Below are positions 8,773 through 17,520 of a stretch of 50,045 nucleotides of DNA, piece after piece. Both the position numbers and the translations under genes were made by a program. The first letter of the stretch is position 1. The number at the start of each line of letters is the position of its first letter. This DNA is from Comamonadaceae bacterium (GTDB lineage: Bacteria; Pseudomonadota; Gammaproteobacteria; Burkholderiales; Burkholderiaceae_C). Below the pieces are notes generated by a model. The model did not search any database, had not been told where the DNA came from, and worked only from the letters and a program-made list of their open reading frames with translations. The stretch spans positions 1 to 50,045 of the forward strand of contig CANGDZ010000018.1 in assembly GCA_947452785.1 (NCBI GenBank), in the 5' to 3' direction.

Positions 8773-9939
8773 TTGAAAATCACTGAAATCCGCGAATCAA
8801 CCCGCTCCATCCAAAGCAATATTCGCAACGCCTACATCGACTTTTCCAAAATGAACCTCAGCCTGGTGGCGGTGGTGACCGACGTGATACGTGACGGTCG
8901 ACCCGTCATTGGCTACGGCTTCAACTCCAATGGCCGCTACGGCCAAGGCCACTTGATGCGCGAGCGCTTCATTCCGCGCATCTTGGAAGCGCCCGCCGAC
9001 AGCCTACTGGACGAGGCCGGAGACAACCTGGACCCGCACAAAATTTGGGCCACGATGATGACCAACGAAAAGCCTGGCGGTCATGGCGAGCGCTCGGTCG
9101 CCGTGGGCACCATGGACATGGCGATTTGGGATGCGGTGGCCAAGATCGCGGGCAAGCCGCTGTACCAACTGCTGGCTGAGCGCTATGGCAACGGCCAAGC
9201 CAATCGCAAAGTGTTTGTGTATGCCGCCGGCGGCTACTACTGGCCAGGCAAAGGGCTGACCGGCTTGACCGACGAAATGCAAAGCTATTTGGACCGCGGC
9301 TACTCGGTGGTGAAAATGAAAATCGGCGGCGCCAGCCTGAGCGAAGACTGCCAGCGCATTGAAGCGGTGCTGAAAATGCTGGCCCCGGGCCAGCGTTTGG
9401 CAGTCGATGCGAACGGTCGTTTCGACTTGCCCACCGCCATTGCCTACGCCAAAGCCTTGGCCGGCTACAACCTGTTTTGGTACGAAGAAGCCGGCGACCC
9501 GCTCGACTACGAGCTGCAAGCCGCGCTGGCACCGCACTATGCGCCGGCCATGGCTACCGGTGAAAACCTGTTCTCCATGCAAGACGCACGCAACCTGATC
9601 CGCTACGGCGGCATGCGAGCCGACCGCGATTGGCTGCAATTTGATTGCGCGCTGAGCTACGGCCTGGTCGAGTACCTGCGCACGCTGGACATGCTGAAAG
9701 ACTACGGCTGGTCGTCGAGCCGCTGCATCCCACACGGCGGGCACCAAATGTCATTGGCGATTGCGGCCGGCCTAGGGCTGGGCGGCAACGAGAGCTACCC
9801 CGATCTGTTCCAGCCTTACGGCGGCTTCCCTGACGGGGTGAAAGTGAACAACGGTTACGTGGAACTGCCCGAGTTACCCGGCATCGGCTTTGAAGGCAAA
9901 GCCGACCTGTATGCCGAGATGAAACGACTGGCCAACTGA
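8773..9939 (+). CDS. tarD: D(-)-tartrate dehydratase (enolase superfamily, MLE subgroup)
   Basis: Predicted to dehydrate D-tartrate to oxaloacetate in the cytoplasm. The start is TTG after AAGGAA; the nearby ATG is out of frame. Of 388 residues, the enolase-superfamily catalytic set is present: KMK (Lys181 and Lys183), DANGR with metal ligand Asp212, YEE with Glu238, ATGEN with Glu264, and PHGGH with His321. From memory the sequence closely follows the characterised Bradyrhizobium TarD, including NEKPGGHGERSVAVGT and NESYPDLFQPYGG. The partner gene is the Bug receptor upstream. Confidence 0.88.
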   Translation: MKITEIRESTRSIQSNIRNAYIDFSKMNLSLVAVVTDVIRDGRPVIGYGFNSNGRYGQGHLMRERFIPRILEAPADSLLDEAGDNLDPHKIWATMMTNEKPGGHGERSVAVGTMDMAIWDAVAKIAGKPLYQLLAERYGNGQANRKVFVYAAGGYYWPGKGLTGLTDEMQSYLDRGYSVVKMKIGGASLSEDCQRIEAVLKMLAPGQRLAVDANGRFDLPTAIAYAKALAGYNLFWYEEAGDPLDYELQAALAPHYAPAMATGENLFSMQDARNLIRYGGMRADRDWLQFDCALSYGLVEYLRTLDMLKDYGWSSSRCIPHGGHQMSLAIAAGLGLGGNESYPDLFQPYGGFPDGVKVNNGYVELPELPGIGFEGKADLYAEMKRLAN

Positions 9940-9979
9940 GCCTGAAAGCGGCAGGGGTCAGTTGCGGCCCTCCGCTTAC

Positions 9980-10960
9980 TCAAGGCTCTAGGTGGATTCC
10001 TTTTTCGCGAATCAATCGCGCCCAGCGCGCTTGCTCGCGCTGCGCGTATTTGGCCACTTCTTCGGAAGGTCCAGGAATGAGTTCAAGCGCCAGCCCATCG
10101 AAACGCGCTTTCATATCGGGTTGCGCCAAAATCTTGGTCACTTCAGCATTTAAACGCGCCACGATGGCAGCGGGTGTGGCCTTGGGCGTCACCATGGCAA
10201 ACCAAATACCCGCTTCGTAACCCGGATAACCCGATCCCGCAATGGTCGGCACATTGGGCAGCAAAGCCAAGCGGTTGGTGCCGGTCAAAGCCAGTGCGCG
10301 CAATTTGCCAGACTGGATGTGCGGGTTCGAAGTCAAAACCACATCGAACATCACCTGAACCTGGTTGCCCAACAAGGCCGTGAGTGCCGGCGCGCTGCCG
10401 TTATAGGGCACATGCGTCATTTCAATGCCCGTGGCCACCTTGAACAACTCGCCAGCGAGATGCAGCGGATTGCCATTGCCCACTGAAGCAAAATTGAGCG
10501 CATCCGGGCGGCGCTTGGCCAACTCGACAAACTCCTTCACATTCGTGACGGGCAGGCTGGCGGGAACCACCATCACCAAAGGGGATGCCGCCAACATGCT
10601 CACGCCCGCAAAATCGGCAGCGGGGTCATAGGGAAGCTTGCTGTAAAGCAGCGGATTGACCGCCAGACTGGCGGAGCTGCCCATGAACAGGGTGTAGCCG
10701 TCGGGGGCCGCTTTGGCCACGGCCTCGGCACCGATGATGGTGTTGCCTCCCGGTTTGTTTTCCACCACCACCGCTTGCCCCAAAGCCCGGCCCAAGGGCT
10801 CGGCAATGGCGCGAGCCAATTGATCGGTGGAGCCCCCTGCAGCATAGGGCACCACGAGTTTCAAAGGCTTGCTGGGGTAGGTCTGAGCCCAGGCCGACAG
10901 ACTGGTGAAGATCGCCAAGATCGTGACCCCATCCAAGGCACGCTTTGTCCATTTGTTCAT
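9980..10960 (-). CDS. Bug/TctC-family tripartite tricarboxylate receptor
   Basis: A 326-residue receptor with signal peptide ending LSAWAQT. The mature start is YPSKPLKLVVPYAAGGSTD, followed by VVVENKPGGNTIIGA, a textbook Bug ligand loop, and later HVPYNGSAPALTALLGNQV. It converges on tarD and lies downstream of the lysR gene on the same strand, separated by a gene remnant. The ligand is unknown. It is distinct in sequence from the Bug gene at 7781. Confidence 0.87.
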   Translation of the reverse strand: MNKWTKRALDGVTILAIFTSLSAWAQTYPSKPLKLVVPYAAGGSTDQLARAIAEPLGRALGQAVVVENKPGGNTIIGAEAVAKAAPDGYTLFMGSSASLAVNPLLYSKLPYDPAADFAGVSMLAASPLVMVVPASLPVTNVKEFVELAKRRPDALNFASVGNGNPLHLAGELFKVATGIEMTHVPYNGSAPALTALLGNQVQVMFDVVLTSNPHIQSGKLRALALTGTNRLALLPNVPTIAGSGYPGYEAGIWFAMVTPKATPAAIVARLNAEVTKILAQPDMKARFDGLALELIPGPSEEVAKYAQREQARWARLIREKGIHLEP

Positions 10961-10968
10961 GCTGATCC

Positions 10969-11154
10969 TTAAAGTTCATCAAACCCCACGTAGCGCACAA
11001 AGTTGGCAGGGTCTCCAGGCACGTACTGAGCGCTATTGGCGACCAACAGGTCGTCCGGTTTGACCATGCTAATGCAGATCATGCTGTTTTGTAACGCGCC
11101 GAGTGACGAGGTCACGCCATCGCGCTGGATGCGGCGGACCACGGCCCCATGGTC
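10969..11154 (-). pseudogene. C-terminal remnant of an unidentified gene
   Basis: One minus-strand frame is open for 61 codons after a TGA and ends in TAA. It has no suitable start codon near the beginning and ends VPGDPANFVRYVGFDEL. The composition looks protein-like rather than random, but I cannot assign a family. It fills the gap between lysR and the Bug receptor on the same strand, so it may be the tail of an enzyme gene deleted from that operon. Confidence 0.35.
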
Positions 11155-11162
11155 TCAAGGCT

Positions 11163-12101
11163 TCATGCGGCAAATCCTGGTTTCAAAGCCTGCCGCAAAT
11201 GATCCACCAGCGCCGTGACCGCCCGCGGCACATGGAGTGCGTAGGGTCGGATGGCGTAAATGGTTTCGGCAAAACCGCCCACAGGCTTCCAATCTGGCAA
11301 CACATTCACGAGTTGGCCTTTGCGCAAGGCCGCTTGCGCGCTGAAGTCGGGCATGAGGGCGATGCCCGCGCCGGTGAGCGCGGCTTCGCGCAGGGCTTCG
11401 CTGTTGTTGGCGGCAAAGTTGCCTGCCACGGGCACGGTGATGCGCTCGCTGTCTTTTGCGGAATGCCGGGGCTCCAAGGTCCATGCGGGAGCGTCATGAG
11501 AGCGCGGGTAATGCAGGCAGTTGTGCGTTTGCAAATCGGCCGGAGTGCGGGGCTCACCACGGCGGCGCAAATAGGCGCGACTGGCCACCAACACCGACTC
11601 GGTGCCACATAATGCCCAGGCCACATGGGTATCGGGCGGGTGGGCGGTATGGCGGATGGCCAAGTCATAACCTTCTGTGGCTAAGGCGCTGAGGCGGTCT
11701 GACAGATCCAGTTCCAGCCGGACTTCGGGATAGTTTTTCAGAAAGTCGGCCAACAGCGGCACCAGTTGTTGCCGCGCCAGCGCCACCGGGGCCGTCATCC
11801 GTATCAAGCCGCTGGGTTGCCCGGCCAAGTCGCGCACTTGCGCAAAACTCTGCTCAATCTGCTCAAACGATGCGCGGGTGTCGTCCACCAACCTTTGCCC
11901 CGCCTCGGTCAGGCGCAGGCTGCGCGTGGTGCGCAGCACCAGCGTGACTTTGGCCGCGCGTTCCAACTCGGCAATGCGCTGGCTCATGGCGGCCTTGCTC
12001 ACCCCCAAACGCGTGGCGGCGGCGGTGTAACTGCCTTGCTGCGCCAGCACGCTGAGCCAGTGCAAGGGGGTCCACAGGGCATTGATTTTTTGCTGTTCCA
12101 T
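11163..12101 (-). CDS. LysR-family transcriptional regulator
   Basis: A 312-residue LTTR. The N-terminal winged helix-turn-helix is clear (SYTAAATRLGVSKAAMSQRI, LTEAGQRL), followed by a linker helix and a substrate-binding domain with VRLELDLSDRLSALATEGYD and DLAIRHTAHP. Start ATG 12101 is used because the longer frame would run through the operator-like dyad. It is divergent from mmsA, so it probably controls mmsA and the GMC oxidoreductase, with an inducer from that pathway. Confidence 0.88.
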   Translation of the reverse strand: MEQQKINALWTPLHWLSVLAQQGSYTAAATRLGVSKAAMSQRIAELERAAKVTLVLRTTRSLRLTEAGQRLVDDTRASFEQIEQSFAQVRDLAGQPSGLIRMTAPVALARQQLVPLLADFLKNYPEVRLELDLSDRLSALATEGYDLAIRHTAHPPDTHVAWALCGTESVLVASRAYLRRRGEPRTPADLQTHNCLHYPRSHDAPAWTLEPRHSAKDSERITVPVAGNFAANNSEALREAALTGAGIALMPDFSAQAALRKGQLVNVLPDWKPVGGFAETIYAIRPYALHVPRAVTALVDHLRQALKPGFAA

Positions 12102-12108
12102 GTGTCTA

Positions 12109-12128
12109 TTGTTCACTATTTTGAACAA
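12109..12128. promoter_or_regulatory. LysR-type operator candidate in the lysR-mmsA divergent region
   Basis: A perfect 7-bp inverted repeat, TTGTTCA-N6-TGAACAA, starting eight bases upstream of the lysR ATG. It contains the T-N11-A core expected of LysR-type recognition sites. Position and symmetry suit autorepression of lysR and control of the divergent mmsA, whose ATG is 112 bases away. Confidence 0.6.
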
Positions 12129-12239
12129 TCAATTCAATCCTGAGGGGCTTGTGGCGAACGACGTCGATGCCTAAACTGCATACAAACCTTCCACCTTGCG
12201 GCAATTCGCGCGCAGGCTTAACTGCTTCAGGAGCACCCC

Positions 12240-13751
12240 ATGAGCGTTTCCCACATCGACCACTACTTTGGTGGCCAGCGCGCCGCAGGCACTTCGGGCC
12301 GCAGCCAGAGCGTGACCAATCCCGCCACCGGCGCCGTCACCGGCCAAGTGGCCCTGGCCAACAGTGCCGAGGTGGCGCAAGCCGTGGCCGCGGCGCAAGC
12401 CGCCTTTCCCGCTTGGGCCGACACGCCGCCACTGCGCCGCGCCCGCGTGATGTTCAAGTTCCTGGAACTGCTCAATTTGCACAAAGATGAATTGGCGCAC
12501 ATCATCACCGCCGAGCACGGCAAGGTATTCACCGACGCACAAGGCGAGGTGTCGCGGGGCATCGACATCGTGGAATTTGCCACCGGCATTCCGCAACTGC
12601 TCAAGGGCGACTACACCGAGCAAGTCTCGACGGGCATCGACAACTGGACCATGCGCCAGCCTTTGGGCGTGGTGGCCGGCATCACGCCGTTCAACTTTCC
12701 GGTCATGGTGCCCATGTGGATGTTCCCGGTCGCCATTGCAGCGGGCAACACCTTCATTTTGAAGCCCAGCCCGACCGATCCAACTGCGGCACTGTTCATG
12801 GCCGACTTGCTGAAAAAAGCCGGCTTGCCTGACGGTGTGTTCAACGTGGTGCAAGGCGATAAGGAAGCCGTGGACGCGTTGCTGGAGCACCCTGATGTCA
12901 AAGCCATCAGCTTTGTCGGCTCCACACCGATTGCCAACTACATCTACGAAACCGGCGCCCACCACGGCAAGCGCGTACAAGCCCTGGGCGGCGCGAAAAA
13001 CCACCTGGTCGTGATGCCCGATGCCGACATCGACCAAACCGTGGACGCCTTGATTGGCGCGGGCTACGGCTCGGCCGGCGAACGCTGCATGGCCATCAGC
13101 GTAGCCGTTCTGGTCGGTGATGTCGCCGACAAAATCATCCCCAAGCTGCTAGAGCGCACCAAGGCACTGCAAGTGCTGAATGGCGAAAACCTGGCCGCAG
13201 AAATGGGCCCCATCGTGACCGATGCGGCACGTCAACGCATCAAGGGCTACATCGACGCGGGCGTGGCCGAAGGCGCACAGCTGCTGGTCGATGGCCGCGA
13301 GTTTGATGGCGCCAAAGCCGGTGCCGGTTGTGAGCAGGGTTTCTGGATGGGCGGCACGCTGTTTGACCACGTGACCACTGACATGAAGATTTACAAAGAA
13401 GAAATTTTTGGGCCCGTGTTGTCTTGCGTGCGTGTGCCCGACTTCGGCACGGCGGTGCAGATCATCAACGACCACGAGTTTGGCAACGGCGTTTCCTGCT
13501 TCACCCGCGACGGCAACGTGGCGCGCGAGTTCTCGCGCCGCATCCAGGTGGGCATGGTCGGCATCAACGTGCCGATCCCGGTGCCCATGGCCTGGCACGG
13601 CTTTGGCGGTTGGAAGCGTTCGCTGTTTGGCGACATGCACGCCTACGGCGAAGAAGGCGTGCGCTTTTACACCAAGCAAAAGTCCATCATGCAGCGCTGG
13701 CCGGAGAGCATTGGCAAAGGCGCTGAATTTGTGATGCCGACGGCCAAGTAA
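12240..13751 (+). CDS. mmsA: CoA-acylating methylmalonate-semialdehyde dehydrogenase
   Basis: Converts methylmalonate or malonate semialdehyde with CoA and NAD+ to propionyl- or acetyl-CoA and CO2. Its 503 residues match the family length. Signatures are [35 protein letters not shown] and the catalytic block [11 protein letters not shown] with Cys283. The segment QALGGAKNH lacks the general-base glutamate of hydrolytic ALDHs, as in true MMSDH. A GMC oxidoreductase follows after 35 bases, so the pair may oxidise an alcohol to an aldehyde and then to an acyl-CoA. Confidence 0.9.
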   Translation: MSVSHIDHYFGGQRAAGTSGRSQSVTNPATGAVTGQVALANSAEVAQAVAAAQAAFPAWADTPPLRRARVMFKFLELLNLHKDELAHIITAEHGKVFTDAQGEVSRGIDIVEFATGIPQLLKGDYTEQVSTGIDNWTMRQPLGVVAGITPFNFPVMVPMWMFPVAIAAGNTFILKPSPTDPTAALFMADLLKKAGLPDGVFNVVQGDKEAVDALLEHPDVKAISFVGSTPIANYIYETGAHHGKRVQALGGAKNHLVVMPDADIDQTVDALIGAGYGSAGERCMAISVAVLVGDVADKIIPKLLERTKALQVLNGENLAAEMGPIVTDAARQRIKGYIDAGVAEGAQLLVDGREFDGAKAGAGCEQGFWMGGTLFDHVTTDMKIYKEEIFGPVLSCVRVPDFGTAVQIINDHEFGNGVSCFTRDGNVAREFSRRIQVGMVGINVPIPVPMAWHGFGGWKRSLFGDMHAYGEEGVRFYTKQKSIMQRWPESIGKGAEFVMPTAK

Positions 13752-13786
13752 GTTTGACCGCTCTCGCTTCTGACACACTCGGGCTC

Positions 13787-15496
13787 ATGAACGAAAACAC
13801 CTTTGACTACATCATCGTGGGCGGCGGCACAGCGGGCAGCCTGCTCGCCAACCGTTTGTCGGCTGACGCCAGCAAGCGTGTGCTGCTGATTGAAGCGGGC
13901 AAAAAAGACGATTATCACTGGGTGCATATTCCCGTCGGGTATCTGTATTGCATTGGCAATCCGCGCACCGACTGGATGTACGAAACCGAGCCCGCAGCGG
14001 GCTTGAATGGCCGAAGCCTGCGCTACCCGCGTGGCAAGGTGCTCGGCGGGTGCTCCAGCATCAACGGCATGATTTACATGCGCGGCCAGTCCCGCGACTA
14101 CGACCAGTGGGCGCAGATCACAGGCGACGAGGCTTGGCGCTGGGACCAGTCCTTGCCCTATTTTCAGCTGCACGAGGACCATTACAAAGGCGCCAATGCC
14201 TTCCATGGCGCCAAAGGCACGCGTCCGAGTTTGATGGCCGCCGATGCAGCCGCAGGCAGTTACATCCACACCCTCAAAGGCCGGCTAGCCGGAGGTGAAT
14301 GGCGCATTGAAAAGCAGCGCCTTCAATGGGACGTACTGGACGCTTTTGCCCAAGCCGCGCAAGAAGCGGGCATTCCCGCTACCGACGACTTCAATCGCGG
14401 CAACAACGAAGGCGTGAGCTACTTTGAAGTCAACCAAAAAGCCGGCTGGCGTTGGAACACCGCCAAAGCCTTCTTGCGCCCCACCTGTTATGCCCGCCCC
14501 AACTTTGAGTTGTGGAGCAAAGCCCAGGTGGCCAAACTGGTGATTGAGATGCAGCCCGACGGCAGCAAGCGCTGCACCGGCGCCCAGGTCTGGACAGGTC
14601 AGGAAATGGTCACGGTGCACGCCACGCGCGAAGTGATCTTGAGCGCCGGCAGCATCGGCTCCGCGCAAATTTTGCAACTCTCGGGCATTGGCCCGGCGGC
14701 TTTGTTGCACGACAACATCGTGCCCGTGGTGCACGAGCTGCCCGGCGTGGGCGCGAACCTGCAAGACCATTTGCAAATTCGCTCGGTCTATAAAGTTAAA
14801 GGCGCCAAAACCCTCAACACCATGGCCAACAGCCTGTGGGGCAAAGCCCTGATCGGGCTGGAATACGCCCTCAAACGCACCGGTCCCATGAGCATGGCCC
14901 CCAGTCAGTTGGGCGCCTTCACCAAGAGTGATCCGTCGCAGCCGCATGCCAACATCCAGTACCACGTGCAACCGCTGAGCTTGGATGCGTTTGGCGAGCC
15001 ACTGCACAGCTTTCCAGCTATCACCGCCAGCGTGTGCAACCTGAACCCCACCAGCCGTGGCTCGGTGAACATCAAGAGTAACCGCTTTGAAGATGCGCCA
15101 GCCATCGCGCCTAACTATTTGTCTACCGACGAGGACCGCAAAGTGGCGGCTGACAGTTTGCGTGTGACGCGGCGCATCATGGACCAACCGGCCATGAAAC
15201 CCTTCCAGCCCGAAGAGTTCAAACCCGGCGTTCAATACCAAAGCGATGAAGAACTGGCCAAACTGGCCGGTGACATTGCCAGCACCATCTTTCACCCTGT
15301 GGGCACGACCCGCATGGGCCGCGATGACGACCCGATGGCGGTGGTGGACAGCCGCTTGCGGGTGCGCGGCATTGCCGGTTTGCGCGTGGTGGATGCGGGT
15401 GTGATGCCCACCATCACCAGCGGCAACACCAACAGCCCCACGCTGATGATGGCCGAGAAAGCCGCCTACTGGATCGCCACCGACGCCGCTCGCTAA
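13787..15496 (+). CDS. GMC-family FAD-dependent oxidoreductase (alcohol/choline dehydrogenase-like)
   Basis: The 569 residues open with the ADP-binding motif YIIVGGGTAGSLLANRLS. GGCSSINGMIYMRGQSRDYD is the first GMC signature and AGSIGSAQILQLSGIGP the second. The catalytic histidine region is TIFHPVGTTRMG and the C-terminal block VMPTITSGNTNSPTLMMAEK. I chose ATG 13787; an upstream TTG at 13754 is less likely. The enzyme should oxidise an alcohol and pass electrons to the respiratory chain or oxygen. The substrate is unknown; proximity to mmsA suggests a polyol or short-chain alcohol. Confidence 0.87.
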   Translation: MNENTFDYIIVGGGTAGSLLANRLSADASKRVLLIEAGKKDDYHWVHIPVGYLYCIGNPRTDWMYETEPAAGLNGRSLRYPRGKVLGGCSSINGMIYMRGQSRDYDQWAQITGDEAWRWDQSLPYFQLHEDHYKGANAFHGAKGTRPSLMAADAAAGSYIHTLKGRLAGGEWRIEKQRLQWDVLDAFAQAAQEAGIPATDDFNRGNNEGVSYFEVNQKAGWRWNTAKAFLRPTCYARPNFELWSKAQVAKLVIEMQPDGSKRCTGAQVWTGQEMVTVHATREVILSAGSIGSAQILQLSGIGPAALLHDNIVPVVHELPGVGANLQDHLQIRSVYKVKGAKTLNTMANSLWGKALIGLEYALKRTGPMSMAPSQLGAFTKSDPSQPHANIQYHVQPLSLDAFGEPLHSFPAITASVCNLNPTSRGSVNIKSNRFEDAPAIAPNYLSTDEDRKVAADSLRVTRRIMDQPAMKPFQPEEFKPGVQYQSDEELAKLAGDIASTIFHPVGTTRMGRDDDPMAVVDSRLRVRGIAGLRVVDAGVMPTITSGNTNSPTLMMAEKAAYWIATDAAR

Positions 15497-15545
15497 GCCT
15501 TCACAAGGGGCTAAAAGCGTTACTGCGTATTAAATTGGTTTTAAT

Positions 15546-15588
15546 TTTCATCAGGATATACCCGAATCGCGGGAAATCCCTGATGAAA
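15546..15588 (+). ncRNA. Structured intergenic hairpin (regulatory RNA or operator candidate)
   Basis: Perfect 10-bp outer arms TTTCATCAGG and CCTGATGAAA enclose a symmetric 5x5 internal loop, an inner CCCG/CGGG stem and a 5-base loop. A possible promoter (TTGGTT at 15535, TATACC at 15557, spacer 16) overlaps the left arm. The element could therefore be an operator, or the first stem of a transcript ending at the terminator at 15718. The 297-base region 15497-15793 otherwise holds only the small ORF and terminator listed here. Confidence 0.4.
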
Positions 15589-15623
15589 TGCACCATCGCG
15601 GGGCATTACATTCACTCTACTCG

Positions 15624-15701
15624 ATGACGGGCTTCGGCAACGTCACCACGAGGGACCGAGGAGACACCCGAGAACTCGAACTATCTACAGACATCGAATA
15701 A
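15624..15701 (+). CDS. Possible 25-residue small protein or leader peptide
   Basis: ATG to TAA encodes 25 mostly charged residues beginning MTGFGNVTTRDRGDT and ending ELSTDIE. It sits between a structured hairpin and a strong terminator whose stem begins 16 bases after the stop. That arrangement suggests an independent short transcript. I see no clear Shine-Dalgarno box and no known family, so it may simply be part of a noncoding RNA. Confidence 0.3.
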   Translation: MTGFGNVTTRDRGDTRELELSTDIE

Positions 15702-15717
15702 CGATGCAGACTTTATC

Positions 15718-15743
15718 AACGCCGCTTTTGCGGCGTTTTTTTT
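15718..15743 (+). terminator. Rho-independent terminator
   Basis: An eight-base-pair stem AACGCCGC/GCGGCGTT with a TTTT loop is followed by an uninterrupted T tract. It ends the short intergenic transcript unit (or the GMC gene transcript) and lies 51 bases before the TauE/SafE gene, whose longer upstream frame is therefore unlikely to be translated. Confidence 0.85.
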
Positions 15744-15793
15744 GTCCCGCGTTTTGGCGGCGATCGATTTCACCTCGATGCGACAATCCCCGC

Positions 15794-16555
15794 ATGGAAT
15801 TACTGATTGTTTCGCTGGCCTCGCTGTTGGCCGGCTTGGTGGACTCGATCGTCGGCGGTGGTGGCCTGATTTTGATCCCCGCACTGTTTGCCACCTTCCC
15901 GTCCGCAGCGCCGGTGACCTTGCTGGGCACCAACAAAAGCGCCTCGGTATGGGGCACAGCTTTCGCCACGCTGCAATACAGCCGCAAGGTGCACATGCAG
16001 TGGCATGCGCTGCTACCGGCGGCCACCGCCGGGGTGATCGGCTCCCTTAGCGGCGCTTGGGCTGTGCAGCTGATCGATCCCTCTATTTTCCGTAAAGCAC
16101 TGCCTTTTTTATTGATCTTGCTGCTCGGCTACACACTGGCCAAAAAGGATCTGGGCCGCCACCATGTCCCCCGTTTCAGCGCGCGGCATGCGGCTTGGGC
16201 TGGTGCGGCCATTGGCCTGGTGATTGGGTTTTACGATGGATTTTTTGGTCCCGGCACCGGCAGTTTTTTGGTCTTTGCTTTTGTGCGCATCATGGGCTAC
16301 GACTTTTTAAATGCCTCGGCTTCGGCCAAACTGATCAACACCGCCACCAACTTTTCGGCGCTGGTGCTGTTTGCGATTCAAGGCCAGGTCTGGTGGCATT
16401 TGGCCTTGGCCATGGCGCTGGCCAATATTGTGGGCAGTCTGATCGGCACCCGCTTGGCGCTGAAACACGGCGCCGGGTTTGTACGCATCGTCTTCATCTG
16501 CGTGGTGGCCTTGCTGATTGTGAAAACCAGTTACGACACCTGGTTCAAGATTTGA
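15794..16555 (+). CDS. TauE/SafE-family anion exporter (YfcA-like)
   Basis: A 253-residue polytopic membrane protein with about eight hydrophobic helices. DSIVGGGGLILIPALFA near the N-terminus and FYDGFFGPGTGSFLVF in the middle are the paired family repeats, and NASASAKLINTATNFSAL is also typical. Related proteins move sulfite, sulfoacetate or other organosulfur anions, but the substrate here is unknown. Start ATG 15794 is just after the terminator. The 3' end overlaps the convergent EamA gene by 11 bases. Confidence 0.85.
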   Translation: MELLIVSLASLLAGLVDSIVGGGGLILIPALFATFPSAAPVTLLGTNKSASVWGTAFATLQYSRKVHMQWHALLPAATAGVIGSLSGAWAVQLIDPSIFRKALPFLLILLLGYTLAKKDLGRHHVPRFSARHAAWAGAAIGLVIGFYDGFFGPGTGSFLVFAFVRIMGYDFLNASASAKLINTATNFSALVLFAIQGQVWWHLALAMALANIVGSLIGTRLALKHGAGFVRIVFICVVALLIVKTSYDTWFKI

Positions 16556-17486
16556 ATCGGCGGGCCAGGACGGCCGGAAAGCGAGTTTGCCCGGCGTACT
16601 GCGCCAGGGCCACGCCCAACAAAATTACCCCAGCACCGGCGATCTTGATCCAGCTGTAATGCTCACCCGACAAAGCCCAGGCAAACAAACCGGCCATGGG
16701 CGGCATCAGGTACATCAAGGGCGCGGTGCGCGCCACGCCCCGCACTTGGTTGATCCAACCCCAGGCCAACCAGCCAAAGAAAGCTGAAACCAACACCGAC
16801 CACAGCACACCGAACCAGTCCCACGCATCCAGCACGCCCCAGGGCACGTCCAGCCCAAAGGGTACCGTCACGATCAACAAGGGCAAGCCACCCAGCAAGG
16901 TGGCGTAACCCATGGTCAGCACCGGGCCATGGCGCTCCATCACCGGTTTGGCGGCCACCGTGTAATAAGAGAACAGGCTGGAGGCGATCAGCAACACCAC
17001 ATCGCCACCGCCCGCGCGCCAGTGTCCCCCCAGCAGTTTGTCTGACATAAATAGCAGCACCCCCACCAAGGCAATCGCCACACCGCCGATCTGCGCGCCC
17101 TTTAAGCGTTCCACACCTTTGAAGCGCAGGATCAGCAAGGTAAAAACCGGACCGCACGCCAAGATCACGGCGCTGGAAAACGCGGTCGACCAATGGATGC
17201 CGAAGGTGACCAGCCCCACATGCAAAGAGTGACCCACAAAACCCAGCCCCGCCATTTGCATCAAGTCCTTGCGCGGCAACGGCGGCAGCCATCGGCCACA
17301 GCGCCAACGCATCAACACCAGCGCACTCACCGGCATCAAGATGTAGCGCGCCAGCAAAAAGCCCGATGGCGAAATCAAATTAAAAAGGTATTTTTGCAGC
17401 GTGAAGTTGCCGCCCCAGATGACGATCAAGCCCAGGGCCACGAACAGGGTCAAACGATCGTGAGGGTGCGGGGGGCGATGAGGCAT
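16545..17486 (-). CDS. EamA/DMT-family transporter
   Basis: A 313-residue carrier with ten predicted helices in two EamA repeats: LGLIVIWGGNFTLQKYL opens the first and VVLLIASSLFSYYTVAAKPV the second. Family members export amino acids, purines or metabolites. The longer frame to 17630 would run into alr, so ATG 17486 is preferred; it lies 34 bases downstream of the alr stop, consistent with co-transcription. Confidence 0.85.
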   Translation of the reverse strand: MPHRPPHPHDRLTLFVALGLIVIWGGNFTLQKYLFNLISPSGFLLARYILMPVSALVLMRWRCGRWLPPLPRKDLMQMAGLGFVGHSLHVGLVTFGIHWSTAFSSAVILACGPVFTLLILRFKGVERLKGAQIGGVAIALVGVLLFMSDKLLGGHWRAGGGDVVLLIASSLFSYYTVAAKPVMERHGPVLTMGYATLLGGLPLLIVTVPFGLDVPWGVLDAWDWFGVLWSVLVSAFFGWLAWGWINQVRGVARTAPLMYLMPPMAGLFAWALSGEHYSWIKIAGAGVILLGVALAQYAGQTRFPAVLARRFKS

Positions 17487-17520
17487 GCCCCATTGTCGCG
17501 TGATCGGCCCTGCGGGCCTG

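Noticed and set aside
14285..15295. A 336-codon minus-strand open frame
   Set aside because: Antisense to the GMC oxidoreductase, which carries all its motifs.
15620..15700. A tRNA in the region between GMC and TauE/SafE
   Set aside because: No cloverleaf, no TTCRA loop paired with an acceptor stem, and no CCA-type end.
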